The notes under the pieces are model-generated. The model saw only the letters and a list, made by a program, of their open reading frames with translations, was not told the DNA's origin and did not search any database. From contig NZ_CABFMN010000118.1 in NCBI RefSeq assembly GCF_901875635.1, positions 1 through 38,474 of the forward strand: a stretch of 38,474 nt of DNA, read 5' to 3'. Each line of letters begins with the position of its first letter. Positions within the stretch are counted from its first letter, which is position 1. The translations under genes were made by a program, and so were the position numbers. The DNA is from Xylophilus ampelinus (GTDB lineage Bacteria; Pseudomonadota; Gammaproteobacteria; Burkholderiales; Burkholderiaceae_C). Below are positions 17,086 through 25,316 of this stretch, piece after piece.

Positions 17086-17161
17086 GTTTTTGGGCCAGTT
17101 GATTGCGCGCTGCCGAGCCTGTCGGTTCGCCCGCGACGCGTGCAGGGCGTAGCATGTGCCG

Positions 17162-17995
17162 ATGACTTCGATCGTTGGACCTGCGATGCCCGCGCTTCGC
17201 CGTCTGGTTGCTCAGGTCTGGTCGCACGAAGCGGCCCCGCAGGTCTCTCGCTTGTGCGCGTCCAGGGAGCACGTCATCCCGACCGGTTCGACGCACTTGG
17301 TGCTGCGCATCGGCGGGCCGCCCATCCGTACCTATGACGACGCCACCGACCTCCGCGGGCATCGGCTGGGCCATGCGGTCGTGGGAGGGGCGCGCTCGAC
17401 CTATCACGTGCGTGAGCTGTCCGGGCCGGCTGCCTCGGTCGGCGTCGTGCTGCGGCCCGGGGCGAGCCAGGTGCTGCTCGGTGTTCCCGAGAGTGCCTTG
17501 GCAGGCCACCACACGCCACTGGAACTTCTGGTAGGCGAGAGCGTGGTCGATGCGCTGCTGGGCCGCTTGCACGCTTGCTCCTGCGCACAGCAGCGCCTGG
17601 CGCTGGTGGAGCAATGGCTCGTCGCCCGCTCACTCGGTCGCGGGCCCGCGCTTCATCCCGCGCTGACCGAGGCGCTGTCGATGTCTGTGCAGCGTGTCGG
17701 GAGCGTGCGCGGCATGGTGGAGGCCGGCGGAATGAGCCATCGGCACTGGATCGCCCTGTTCCGTCATTCCACAGGCCTGCTGCCTCGCGAGTGGCTGCGC
17801 CTGCGGCGCTTCTCGCGCGCGATCGAATGGGCGTCGCAGCCGTCGCTCGGCTGGGCGGATGTGGCCGCAGCGAGCGGGTTCGCGGACCAGGCGCATCTGG
17901 CGAACACCTTTCGCACCGTCGCGGGCGTGTCGCCGTCCGAATGGCGCAGAAGCGTCGATCCGGCCGCGCCGAACCATGTGCCGATGCGCCGATGA
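17162..17995 (+). CDS. AraC-family transcriptional regulator
   Basis: This 277-residue protein has a C-terminal double helix-turn-helix of the AraC/XylS type (about 170-265: SVRGMVEAGGMSHRHWIALF, then AIEWASQPSLGWADVAAASGFADQAHLANTFRTVAGVSPSEWR). The N-terminal part (THLVLRIGGPPIRTY, GPAASVGVVLRPGAS) resembles the cupin-like sensor common in regulators of this type. ATG at 17162 is chosen over a GTG two codons earlier. A VOC-family gene follows after 79 bases and may be a target. The ligand is unknown. Confidence 0.88.
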   Translation: MTSIVGPAMPALRRLVAQVWSHEAAPQVSRLCASREHVIPTGSTHLVLRIGGPPIRTYDDATDLRGHRLGHAVVGGARSTYHVRELSGPAASVGVVLRPGASQVLLGVPESALAGHHTPLELLVGESVVDALLGRLHACSCAQQRLALVEQWLVARSLGRGPALHPALTEALSMSVQRVGSVRGMVEAGGMSHRHWIALFRHSTGLLPREWLRLRRFSRAIEWASQPSLGWADVAAASGFADQAHLANTFRTVAGVSPSEWRRSVDPAAPNHVPMRR

Positions 17996-18074
17996 CGAGG
18001 TCAGATTCCTGCAAGACGGCGTCGATGCGAAGTCTCAGAATTCAGCCATCGCCCACCACCTACATGGAGCTTGC

Positions 18075-18512
18075 ATGGCCATCCACGCCCTCTATGCCTA
18101 CCTGTGCGTGCAAGACGCGCGTGCAGCGATGGACTTCTACACCCGTGCCTTCGGTGCGTCCGAACTGTTCCGGCTGACGGAGCCCGATGGCCGCGTCGGC
18201 CATGCCGAGATGGACCTTGACGGCCACACACTGATGCTGTCGGAAGAGTATCCCGAGATGGGCGTGCGCAGCCCGGAAGGGCTGGGCGCGACACCGGTGA
18301 CGCTGCATCTGCACGTCGACGATGCCGACGCGCTGTTGGCCCGCGCCGTCTCCGCCGGCGGCACGCTGGAGCGGGCGCCCGAAGACCATTTCTATGGCGA
18401 GCGCTCGGGGACCGTGCGTGACCCCTTTGGACATCGCTGGCTGATCGGCCACGAGATCGAGAAAGTGAGCCCGCAGGAGATGCAGCGGCGCTACACCGCG
18501 CTGTTTGACTAG
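18075..18512 (+). CDS. VOC-family (glyoxalase/PhnB-like) protein
   Basis: This 145-residue small cytoplasmic protein of the vicinal-oxygen-chelate fold begins IHALYAYLCVQDARAAMDFY, has HAEMDLDGHTLMLSEEYPEMG and the C-terminal VRDPFGHRWLIGHEIEKVSP-QEMQRR pattern typical of PhnB/YdcJ-like members. Two beta-alpha-beta-beta-beta units are readable (1-65, 75-130). Enzymatic function in this subgroup is usually undefined. ATG at 18075 is used since it gives the usual start of the fold. It follows the AraC gene on the same strand. Confidence 0.85.
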   Translation: MAIHALYAYLCVQDARAAMDFYTRAFGASELFRLTEPDGRVGHAEMDLDGHTLMLSEEYPEMGVRSPEGLGATPVTLHLHVDDADALLARAVSAGGTLERAPEDHFYGERSGTVRDPFGHRWLIGHEIEKVSPQEMQRRYTALFD

Positions 18513-18553
18513 GCGTCGCCCGAGGTCGCGGCACGCGCCTGCCTGCTCCGGAC

Positions 18554-18790
18554 TCAGCCGAGCAAGTCGTCGTCGGCGCCGGTGCGCGCCTCGCGTGCGC
18601 CGGCAGTGACCGAGGCGACCACGCCGTGCGCATGGGCACGGAGCAGTTCCTCTTTCAGGGCCGCCTCCAGCTGCGCGCGTGCGGTCTGGGGCTTCTCGTG
18701 CTGGTATTCGTCGTCAAGTTCGCAATGCAGGTAGTAATCGACCCAGTTCATGAGCCGTTCCACGGATGCTGCAAGTTCGTCGTTGTTCAT
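18554..18790 (-). CDS. Small conserved-looking hypothetical protein
   Basis: This 78-residue acidic protein, starting MNNDELAASVERLMNWVDYY, is mostly helical by composition and has no signal peptide or membrane segment. ATG at 18788-18790 has a good ribosome-binding site (GGGAGA) 6 bases upstream; the frame is open 60 bases further up but without a site. I do not recognise a family. It is convergent with the VOC gene, with 41 bases between stops and no clear terminator. Confidence 0.65.
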   Translation of the reverse strand: MNNDELAASVERLMNWVDYYLHCELDDEYQHEKPQTARAQLEAALKEELLRAHAHGVVASVTAGAREARTGADDDLLG

Positions 18791-19021
18791 GCTTCGTTCT
18801 CCCGGATTCCGAAGCGGGAACCCTGCGTTCTCCTGGTGCGGCGCCGGCATGTGAACGCGTCGGCGGCGGGCGAGGTTAGTGTCGTTCCCCTAAAACGCAC
18901 TATGCCACGTGACGCGCAGGATGCTGAAACTCATTTCATTCCATCAAGTGAAAACTTGAAGTCGACTCGTGCTTTGCCCACGCCGCAGTCGGGGCATGGC
19001 CCTTTGCTCGATGGCTGAGGC
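18791..19021. other. Intergenic 231 bases, AT-richer, no gene seen
   Basis: This gap contains the leader of the small hypothetical gene and, at about 18890-18965, an unusually AT-rich patch for this window (CCCCTAAAACGCACTATGCC and CATTTCATTCCATCAAGTG). A promoter for the small gene would be read leftward here, but I cannot assign hexamers. No open frame with coding character is seen. Confidence 0.4.
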
Positions 19022-19594
19022 TCAACGTGCGCCCAGCCGGCGCCAGAAGGGCCGTGAGGCATCGGAGGACAGGGCGGCCGCCGCCCCTGGGTCCACGCCT
19101 GCAGTTGGGGCGGGCAACACCAGCTGCGCCGCTCGCGCCACGCGCACGCAATCCTTGATGTGCTGCTCGCCCATGGCGCGCAGTGCCGCGTAGCCCAGCG
19201 CGGCCGACACGACCTGGCCCGCGAGCGGCACGAAGCGCGCGGCCTGCTTGGCACTGAGCTTCATGCCGGCGTGCCGGGCCAGCGTCATGAGCAGATCGCG
19301 CGTGACGAGCTTGCCGACCAGCACGGTGCCCAGGCTGCCGGCCATCTGCATCACCCGTTCGCGCTGGTGCGGCGACAGGTGTGCGATCTGGGGCGCGGCC
19401 AGGCCGAACTCGGCGCTGATCTGCGGCACCAGGCGAGCCAGCAGGGCGGCGTCGGCAGCGAAGTCGACGCCTGGCACCGGCACGGCGCTGGCGGCCGCGG
19501 CCATCAGCGCCTTGCGGCCCAGCAGGCGCCGGCTGCGGCGGATGGCGGCGAGGAGGGCGGGGTCGCCGTGGGCGAGCTCGGTGGCGGACGGCAT
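19022..19594 (-). CDS. EcsC/DUF697-like protein
   Basis: This 190-residue protein has a conserved-looking core AAAASAVPVPGVDFAADAAL (about 31-50), FGLAAPQIAHLSPHQRERVM, then Gly/Ala-rich hydrophobic helices (SLGTVLVGKLVTRDLLM, FVPLAGQVVSAALGYAALRA) and a basic C-terminus. The VPxPGxD pattern followed by paired helices is typical of EcsC/DUF697-type proteins, whose function is not established. ATG at 19592-19594 lies only 11 bases after the ABC-F stop, so the two are probably co-transcribed. Confidence 0.65.
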   Translation of the reverse strand: MPSATELAHGDPALLAAIRRSRRLLGRKALMAAAASAVPVPGVDFAADAALLARLVPQISAEFGLAAPQIAHLSPHQRERVMQMAGSLGTVLVGKLVTRDLLMTLARHAGMKLSAKQAARFVPLAGQVVSAALGYAALRAMGEQHIKDCVRVARAAQLVLPAPTAGVDPGAAAALSSDASRPFWRRLGAR

Positions 19595-19605
19595 GGATCG
19601 ATTTT

Positions 19606-21621
19606 TCAGGCGGCCGCGAGGGCCTCGATTTGCTCGGACAGCGACATCCAACGCTCCTCCAGTGCTTCGATCTCGTCGCCCAGCAGCTTGAGCTTGCGCC
19701 CGGCGTCGGCGATCTCGGGGGCCGGCAGCGGCTGCGCCAGCCGCGCCTCCAACGCCGACTTCTCGGCGCCGGCGCTGGCCAGGCGCGCGTCGATGCTCGC
19801 CAGTTCCTTGCGCAACGGACGGGTCTGTTCGGCGCGCTGCTGGCGCTCCTGCGCGCTGCGCTGACGCTGGGCGCGGCCGTCGCCATCGGACGTCGGCCGC
19901 GAGGCCTGCGCAGCCGGGGCCGACGCGACCGGCACCGGTGCGGGTGCCGGCGGCTCGGCGGTCTGCTTGGCCAGTTCGCGCTGGCGCTTGGCCTCGTCCA
20001 GCAGGTAGCGCTGGTAGTCGTCGAGGTCGCCGTCGAAGTCTTTCACCGCCCCGCGACCGACCAGCCAGAACTCGTCGCACACCGAACGAAGCAGCGCCCG
20101 GTCGTGGCTGACCAGCATCAGCGTGCCCTCGAACTCGTTGAGCGCGACGGCCAGCGCCTCGCGCGTGGCCAGGTCCAGGTGGTTGGTCGGCTCGTCCAGC
20201 AGCAGCAGGTTGGGGCGTTGCCAGACCATCATTGCCAGCACCAGCCGGGCTTTCTCGCCGCCGCTCATGGTGCCCACGGGCTGCTTGACCATGTCGCCGC
20301 TGAAGTTGAAGCTGCCCAGGAAGCCGCGCAGGTCCTGTTCGGTGCTGCGCTCGCGCGATTGCGGACCGAGGTCGCGCGCGAGGCGCACCATGTGCTCCAG
20401 CGGGTTGCTGCCGGGGTGCAGCACGTCGAGTTCCTGCTGGGCGAAGTAGCCGATGTTCAGGCCCTTGCCCTCGGTCACGGTGCCGGCCAGCGCGCCCATC
20501 TCGCGGGCGATGGTCTTGACCAGCGTCGACTTGCCCTGGCCGTTGGCCCCCAGGATGCCGATGCGCTGGCCCGCGAGCACCGAGCGGTTGACGTGCGTCA
20601 GGATCACCTTGGGCGGCGCGTCTTCCTGCACGTAGCCGAAGCTGGCGTCGGTGAGGGTCAGCATCGGATTCGGGATGTTCGCCGGTTCCTTGAACTCGAA
20701 GGTGAAGTCGGCCTCGGCCAGCAGCGGCGCCACGCGCTCCATGCGCTCCAGCGCCTTGACGCGGCTTTGCGCCTGCTTGGCCTTGCTGGCCTTGGCCTTG
20801 AAGCGGTCGATGAACTTCTGCAGGTGGGCGATCTTGTCCTGCTGCTTGGCGAAGGCGGCCTGCTGCTGCTCCAGCTGCAGCGCGCGCATGTCCTCGAACT
20901 TGCTGTAGTTCCCGCCGTAGCGCGTGAGCTTGGCGTGCTCGATGTGCAGCGTCACGTCGGTCACGGCGTCGAGGAACTCGCGGTCGTGGCTGATGACGAT
21001 CATGGTGCCGGCGTAGCGTTGCAGCCAGGCCTCGAGCCACACCAGCGCGTCCAGGTCCAGGTGGTTGGTGGGTTCGTCGAGCAGCAGCAGGTCGCTGGGG
21101 CACATCAGCGCCCGCGCCAGCTGCAGTCGCATGCGCCAGCCGCCGGAGAAGCTGTCGACCGGCTGGTCCAGCTCGTGCACCTTGAAGCCCAGGCCGAGCA
21201 TGAGCGCCTGTGCGCGCGGCACCGCGTCGTGCTCGCCGGCGTCGGCCAGGTCGGTGTAGGCATGCGCCAGGGCCATGCCGGCGTCGGCATCGTCGGGGTC
21301 GGCGGCATGGGCCGTTTCGCTCGTGGCGAGCTGCTCGCGCAGTTCGACCAGGCGCGTGTCGCCGGCCACCACGAACTCGGTGGCCGACTCGCTGGTCTCG
21401 GGCATGTTCTGCGCCACCTGGGCCAGGCGCCACTGCTTGGGCACCGAGAAGTCGCCGCCGTCTTCGTGCAGCGTGCCGTTGAGCAGCGCGAAGAGCGTCG
21501 ACTTGCCGGCGCCGTTGCGGCCGACCAGGCCGACCTTCTCGCCGGGGTTGATGGTGACGGTAGCGCCGTCGAGCAGCACTTTGGCGCTGCGGCGCAGGAT
21601 GACGTTCTTGAGGATGATCAT
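19606..21621 (-). CDS. ABC-F family ATPase (YheS-like)
   Basis: This 671-residue soluble protein has two ABC ATPase domains and no transmembrane part. Domain 1 has Walker A GRNGAGKST (about 34), signature FSGGWRMRLQLARAL and Walker B LLLLDEPTNHLD. The inter-domain linker (KQQDKIAHLQKFIDRFKAKA) is the ABC-F tether that reaches the ribosomal E/P site. Domain 2 has GANGQGKST, MSGGEKARLVLAMM and a second LLLLDEPTNHLD. A Pro/Ala-rich stretch and a C-terminal coiled coil (about 560-671) follow. FSGGWRMRL and the length point to the YheS subgroup. Such proteins rescue or modulate stalled ribosomes. ATG at 21621 gives the conserved MIILKNV start. Confidence 0.92.
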   Translation of the reverse strand: MIILKNVILRRSAKVLLDGATVTINPGEKVGLVGRNGAGKSTLFALLNGTLHEDGGDFSVPKQWRLAQVAQNMPETSESATEFVVAGDTRLVELREQLATSETAHAADPDDADAGMALAHAYTDLADAGEHDAVPRAQALMLGLGFKVHELDQPVDSFSGGWRMRLQLARALMCPSDLLLLDEPTNHLDLDALVWLEAWLQRYAGTMIVISHDREFLDAVTDVTLHIEHAKLTRYGGNYSKFEDMRALQLEQQQAAFAKQQDKIAHLQKFIDRFKAKASKAKQAQSRVKALERMERVAPLLAEADFTFEFKEPANIPNPMLTLTDASFGYVQEDAPPKVILTHVNRSVLAGQRIGILGANGQGKSTLVKTIAREMGALAGTVTEGKGLNIGYFAQQELDVLHPGSNPLEHMVRLARDLGPQSRERSTEQDLRGFLGSFNFSGDMVKQPVGTMSGGEKARLVLAMMVWQRPNLLLLDEPTNHLDLATREALAVALNEFEGTLMLVSHDRALLRSVCDEFWLVGRGAVKDFDGDLDDYQRYLLDEAKRQRELAKQTAEPPAPAPVPVASAPAAQASRPTSDGDGRAQRQRSAQERQQRAEQTRPLRKELASIDARLASAGAEKSALEARLAQPLPAPEIADAGRKLKLLGDEIEALEERWMSLSEQIEALAAA

Positions 21622-21707
21622 GGACTGGGTCCGATTATCCCGGCGCGGCCTTGTCCGGGCGCGCGGCAGGGCCCTGCGCATGGCGCAGGAATTTCGAAGA
21701 AAAAGTG

Positions 21708-21757
21708 GCTGCAGCGCCCGCCCATTGGGGGCGAGCAGCTATGAATTCGATAGCGTT
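21708..21757 (-). repeat. Dispersed hairpin repeat copy between prmB and the ABC-F gene
   Basis: Read on the minus strand: CGCTATCGAATTCATAGCTG followed by a GCCC...GGGC stem and CGCTGCAG. It is the intergenic form of the repeat also found in nadD, after rng and in dapE. Closest in sequence to the rng copy (both end GGGCGCTGCAG). It occupies a third of the 146-base gap. Confidence 0.75.
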
Positions 21758-21767
21758 TCGGCCGTCG

Positions 21768-22646
21768 TCAGGGCGGGGACACCGCTGCCAGCGCCTCTCT
21801 CGTGACCAGCAGGACCTGCTCGTCGCCCGCACTGGTGTCGAGCCAGACGACCTCCAGCGACGGAAAGGCGGCCTCGAAATGCAGGCGCTCGTTGCCGATC
21901 TCCAGCACCAGCACGGCGTCGGCGCCCATGCGGGCCGGCGCGTCGACGAAGAGCCGGCGCACGAAGTCCATGCCGTCCTCGCCACCGGCCAGCGCGAGCT
22001 CGGGCTCGGCACGGTACTCCGCCGGCAGCGCGGCCATGCTCCGCGCATTGACGTAAGGCGGGTTGCACAGGATCAGGTCGTATGGGCCGGGCAGGGCGGC
22101 CAGCCCATCGCTCTCGCGCAGCGTGATGCGCGCGTCGAGGCCGTGCCGCGCGACGTTGATCGCCGCGACTTCCAGCGCGGGAGGCGAGATGTCCGCGGCG
22201 TCGACCCGCACCTCCGGCCATGCCATGGCGGCGAGCACCGCCAGGCTACCGTTGCCCGTGCACAGGTCCAGCACCGCCTGGGTGCGCTCGCTCAGCCACG
22301 GGTCGATGGTGCCGTCGGCGATCAGCTCGGCGATGAAGCTGCGCGGCACGATGGTGCGTTCGTCGACATAGAACGACACGCCCTGCAGCCAGGCCTCTTT
22401 CGTGAGGTAGGCCGCAGGCTTGCGGCTCGCGATGCGTTCGTCGACCAGGGCCGCCACCTGTGCGTGCGCACCGGGCGACACCTCGTGGTCGGCCACGGCG
22501 TCCAGCTGATCCAGCGGCAGCCGCAGCCGCCACAGAACCAGCCAGGCCGCCTCGTCGAAGGCGTTCGTCGTGCCGTGGCCATAGCCCACGCCGGCCGCGT
22601 CGAGGCGGGCGGCGGATTGTTCGATCAGGTTCAGGACGGTGGGCAT
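21768..22646 (-). CDS. prmB: Ribosomal protein L3 N5-glutamine methyltransferase PrmB
   Basis: This 292-residue SAM-dependent enzyme methylates a glutamine of ribosomal protein L3. The N-terminal helical domain (FDEAAWLVLWRLRLPLDQLD) is followed by FYVDERTIVPRSFIAELI, SAM motif I VLDLCTGNGSLAVLAA (about 145) and the catalytic NPPYVNARSM (about 198), typical of PrmB rather than PrmC. Length is close to the family norm of about 300. Located downstream of dapE across a gap with a long inverted repeat. Confidence 0.94.
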   Translation of the reverse strand: MPTVLNLIEQSAARLDAAGVGYGHGTTNAFDEAAWLVLWRLRLPLDQLDAVADHEVSPGAHAQVAALVDERIASRKPAAYLTKEAWLQGVSFYVDERTIVPRSFIAELIADGTIDPWLSERTQAVLDLCTGNGSLAVLAAMAWPEVRVDAADISPPALEVAAINVARHGLDARITLRESDGLAALPGPYDLILCNPPYVNARSMAALPAEYRAEPELALAGGEDGMDFVRRLFVDAPARMGADAVLVLEIGNERLHFEAAFPSLEVVWLDTSAGDEQVLLVTREALAAVSPP

Positions 22647-22656
22647 GGATGGAAGA

Positions 22657-22833
22657 CGGACAGCCGAACGCAGAGGGCGCAGAGGTTTCGCAGAGGACGC
22701 AAAAAATTCAAGAATCGAAAAAGTGCGGGGAGAGATCGTGGGACCCGCTCCAACGCTGGACGCGCAGGCCAGCTTCCATGTCTTCTTCTGGGACTTCTGC
22801 GGAACCTCTGCGCCCTCTGCGTTCGGCTGTCCG
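22657..22833. repeat. Inverted repeat with 39-base arms between prmB and dapE
   Basis: Arm 1 (22657-22695) contains CGAACGCAGAGGGCGCAGAG; arm 2 (22795-22833) is its reverse complement with about two mismatches. About 100 bases separate the arms. The arms carry CGCAGAGG units, which I recall from intergenic hairpin elements of several proteobacteria. The element fills nearly the whole 190-base gap and starts 11 bases before prmB's start. It could fold into a long RNA hairpin attenuating dapE-prmB read-through, or be a MITE-like relic. No open frame inside looks real. Confidence 0.85.
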
Positions 22834-22836
22834 CTG

Positions 22837-24081
22837 TCAGCCCCGCAACCCGCTCTCCAGCGCTTCGATCGTCCGCCGGTAGATGTTCTTGAGCGTGTCG
22901 ATCGCGTCCACGTCGATGTGTTCGTCGATCTTGTGGATGCTGGCGTTCACCGGGCCGAGCTCGACCACTTGTTCGCACACCTTGGCGATGAAGCGGGCGT
23001 CGCTGGTGCCGCCGCTGGTGGACAGCTCGGTCTCGATGCCGGTTTCGCTGCGGATGGCGCCCTGCACGGCAGCCACCAGGGCGCCGGGGTGGGTGAGGAA
23101 GGGCAGGCCGCCGATGGTCCACGTCAGGTCGTGGTCCACGCCGTGGCGGTCCAGCACCTCCTTGACGCGCGCCTGCAGCGATTCGGGCGTGGACTCGGTC
23201 GAGAAGCGGAAGTTGAAGTCGATCACCGCGCTGCCGGGGATGACGTTGCTCGCGCCGGTGCCCGCATGGAAGTTGCTGATCTGCCAGCTGGTGGGCTGGA
23301 AGTAGCGGTTGCCCGCGTCCCAGCCGCCCGCGGCGTTGATGGCCACCAGTTCGGCCAGCGCCGGCGCGACGGCATGCACCGGGTTCTTCGCCAGGTGCGG
23401 GTAGGCGATGTGGCCCTGCACGCCATGCACGGTGAGCTTGCCGCTCATCGTGCCGCGGCGGCCGTTCTTGATCATGTCGCCGCAGCGCTCGACCGAGGTC
23501 GGCTCGCCGACGATGCACCAGTCGAGCACCTCGCCGCGCGCGGCAAGTGCGTTGCAGACGACGACCGTGCCATCGACGGCAGGGCCTTCCTCGTCGCTGG
23601 TGAGCAGCAGGGCCAGCGTGATGGCCGGGTCCGGGTTCACGGCCAGGAACTCCTCGATGGCGACCACGAAGGCCGCCAGCGAGCTCTTCATATCGCAGGC
23701 GCCGCGGCCGTACAGGCGGCCGTCGCGGTGTGTCGGCGTGAAGGGATGGCTGGTCCACTGGTCCAGGGGGCCGGTGGGGACCACGTCGGTGTGGCCGGCG
23801 AAAACCAGGGTGCGTGTCCGACGGGCAGCGCTTGCTATGTTTTCGATAGCTGGCAGCCCAAGCGGGACGGGCGCTTCGGCCCGATCTGACCTTGAATCCG
23901 CCGGGCGCCGCACGGCCCACAGGTTGGTCACGCGGAAGCTCTCGGGTCCGCTTTCGATGGTTTCGAGCGCGAAGCCCAGCTTCGCGAGCCGTTCGCCGAG
24001 GATCTGTTGGCAGCCGGCGTCCTCGGGGGTGACCGAGGGGCGGGAGATGAGTTGTTCGGCGAGCTGGAGCGTGCGGGACAT
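22837..24081 (-). CDS. dapE: Succinyl-diaminopimelate desuccinylase with repeat-encoded insert
   Basis: This 414-residue M20-family zinc enzyme releases LL-diaminopimelate from its N-succinyl form in lysine and cell-wall synthesis. Key motifs are [13 protein letters not shown] (His97/Asp99), [27 protein letters not shown] (catalytic Glu pair) and [12 protein letters not shown]. coli DapE has 375 residues; much of the excess is an insert at about residues 60-89 (between NLWAVRR and RTLVFAGH), which a copy of the GCTAT...ATAGC repeat encodes in frame. Start ATG at 24081 is conserved ([20 protein letters not shown]). It lies 19 bases after pilU. Confidence 0.95.
   Translation of the reverse strand: MSRTLQLAEQLISRPSVTPEDAGCQQILGERLAKLGFALETIESGPESFRVTNLWAVRRPADSRSDRAEAPVPLGLPAIENIASAARRTRTLVFAGHTDVVPTGPLDQWTSHPFTPTHRDGRLYGRGACDMKSSLAAFVVAIEEFLAVNPDPAITLALLLTSDEEGPAVDGTVVVCNALAARGEVLDWCIVGEPTSVERCGDMIKNGRRGTMSGKLTVHGVQGHIAYPHLAKNPVHAVAPALAELVAINAAGGWDAGNRYFQPTSWQISNFHAGTGASNVIPGSAVIDFNFRFSTESTPESLQARVKEVLDRHGVDHDLTWTIGGLPFLTHPGALVAAVQGAIRSETGIETELSTSGGTSDARFIAKVCEQVVELGPVNASIHKIDEHIDVDAIDTLKNIYRRTIEALESGLRG
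23829..23877 (+). repeat. Dispersed hairpin repeat copy inside dapE
   Basis: CTTGCTATGTTTTCGATAGC followed by TGGCAGCCCAAGCGGGACGGGCGCTT on the plus strand, antisense to dapE. GCTAT/ATAGC pairs exactly and GCCC/GGGC forms the second stem. In dapE it encodes about 16 residues around [13 protein letters not shown]. Confidence 0.75.
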
Positions 24082-24100
24082 GCTGTGCGTGGCGGCTGGA

Positions 24101-25252
24101 TCAGTGGTGCACGTCCAGCGTGATTTCGGTGAAAGTGGGCGCCTCGACCTGCTCCATCAGCGGGCGGTCGGTGTCGGACTTGGCCGGGGCGGCGTTGTGG
24201 TTCTGCAGGCGCCACATCAGGTTGGTGGGGGAGTCGGCGTTGGCCAGGCCTTCCTCGCGGCTGATGCGGCCGTCGAGAATGAGCTTGGCGATGGCTTCCT
24301 CGAAGGTCTGCGAGCCTTCGGCCATGGAGTTGTTCATGGCCTCCTGGACGCCCGAGAAATCGCCTTTCTCGATCAGTTCCGCGATCAGGCCCGTGTTGAG
24401 CATCACCTCGACAGCCGGCAGGCGCGAGCCCCGCGGCGTGCGCAGCAGCCGCTGGGCCACCACGGCGCGCAGTGCACCAGCCAGGTCGCCAAGCAGGGTC
24501 GGACGCACCTCGACCGGGTAGAAGCTCAGGATGCGGTTGAGTGCACGGTAGGCATTGTTGGCGTGCAGCGTGGCCAGGCACAGGTGGCCCGACTGCGCAT
24601 AGGCGATCGCGGCGGTCATCGTCTCGCGGTCGCGGATCTCGCCGATCTGGATCACGTCGGGCGCCTGGCGCAGCGCGTTCTTCAGCGCCACCGACAGGGA
24701 CTGGGTATCGCTGCCCACGTCGCGCTGGTTGATGAGCGACATCTTGTTCACGAAGGTGAACTCGATCGGCTCTTCCACCGTCAGGATGTGGCCCGAGGCG
24801 TTCTCGTTGCGGTAGTCGATCATCGACGCCAGCGTGGTCGTCTTGCCGGCACCGGTGGCGCCCACCATCAGGATCAGGCCGCGCTTGTCCATGATGAGCG
24901 ACTTGAGCACTTCCGGCAGGTTCAGCTCGTCCAGGGCCGGGATGATGTTGGCGATGTAGCGCACCACCACCGCGTAGGTGCCGCGCTGGCGCATCGCGCT
25001 GATGCGGAAGTTGCCCACGCCCTCGATGGCCACCGCCATGTTCAGCTCGCCGGTGCGTTCCAGCTCGCCGATGCGCTGCGGATCCACCACCTCGCGCAAC
25101 AGCTCTAGCGGCGCGTCGGGCGGCAGGATCTGGGAATTGATGGGAACGCAGGCACCGTTGATGCGGATCTGCGCCGGCGCGTGGGCCGACAGGTACACGT
25201 CCGAAGCCTTGCGCTCGGCCATCAGCCGAAGAATGCGGTCCATCGTTCCCAT
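24101..25252 (-). CDS. pilU: PilT/PilU-family twitching motility ATPase
   Basis: This 383-residue hexameric ATPase assists type IV pilus retraction. It has an N-terminal PAS-like domain (about 1-110), Walker [10 protein letters not shown] (131-139), Asp-box/Walker B region [19 protein letters not shown], and His-box [13 protein letters not shown]. The long C-terminal tail (about 345-383) and [20 protein letters not shown] favour PilU over PilT. The start at 25252 has GGAGGG six bases upstream; a second ATG lies at 25243. It sits between dapD and dapE without other pilus genes. Confidence 0.88.
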   Translation of the reverse strand: MGTMDRILRLMAERKASDVYLSAHAPAQIRINGACVPINSQILPPDAPLELLREVVDPQRIGELERTGELNMAVAIEGVGNFRISAMRQRGTYAVVVRYIANIIPALDELNLPEVLKSLIMDKRGLILMVGATGAGKTTTLASMIDYRNENASGHILTVEEPIEFTFVNKMSLINQRDVGSDTQSLSVALKNALRQAPDVIQIGEIRDRETMTAAIAYAQSGHLCLATLHANNAYRALNRILSFYPVEVRPTLLGDLAGALRAVVAQRLLRTPRGSRLPAVEVMLNTGLIAELIEKGDFSGVQEAMNNSMAEGSQTFEEAIAKLILDGRISREEGLANADSPTNLMWRLQNHNAAPAKSDTDRPLMEQVEAPTFTEITLDVHH

Positions 25253-25288
25253 CGTGCCCTCCAGGTGGTGGTGTATGCGTTCAAGCAG

Positions 25289-25312
25289 GAAGGCCGCTTT
25301 TCAGCGGCCTTC
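25289..25312. terminator. Hairpin between dapD and pilU
   Basis: A perfect 10-bp stem GAAGGCCGCT / AGCGGCCTTC with a four-base loop lies five bases beyond the dapD stop. No uridine tract follows on the minus strand, so it is probably an attenuator or an mRNA-stabilising 3' hairpin rather than a full terminator. Confidence 0.6.
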
Positions 25313-25316
25313 TCGT

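Noticed and set aside
16480..17337. Open frame overlapping the tRNA-Lys gene and its terminator
   Set aside because: It crosses tcdA, a complete tRNA and a 12-bp terminator stem, with no recognisable protein features.
19630..21744. A 700-codon plus-strand frame opposite the ABC-F gene
   Set aside because: Its translation is a low-complexity mixture of Gln, Val, His and Arg typical of antisense to high-GC genes. The ABC-F ATPase on the other strand is certain.
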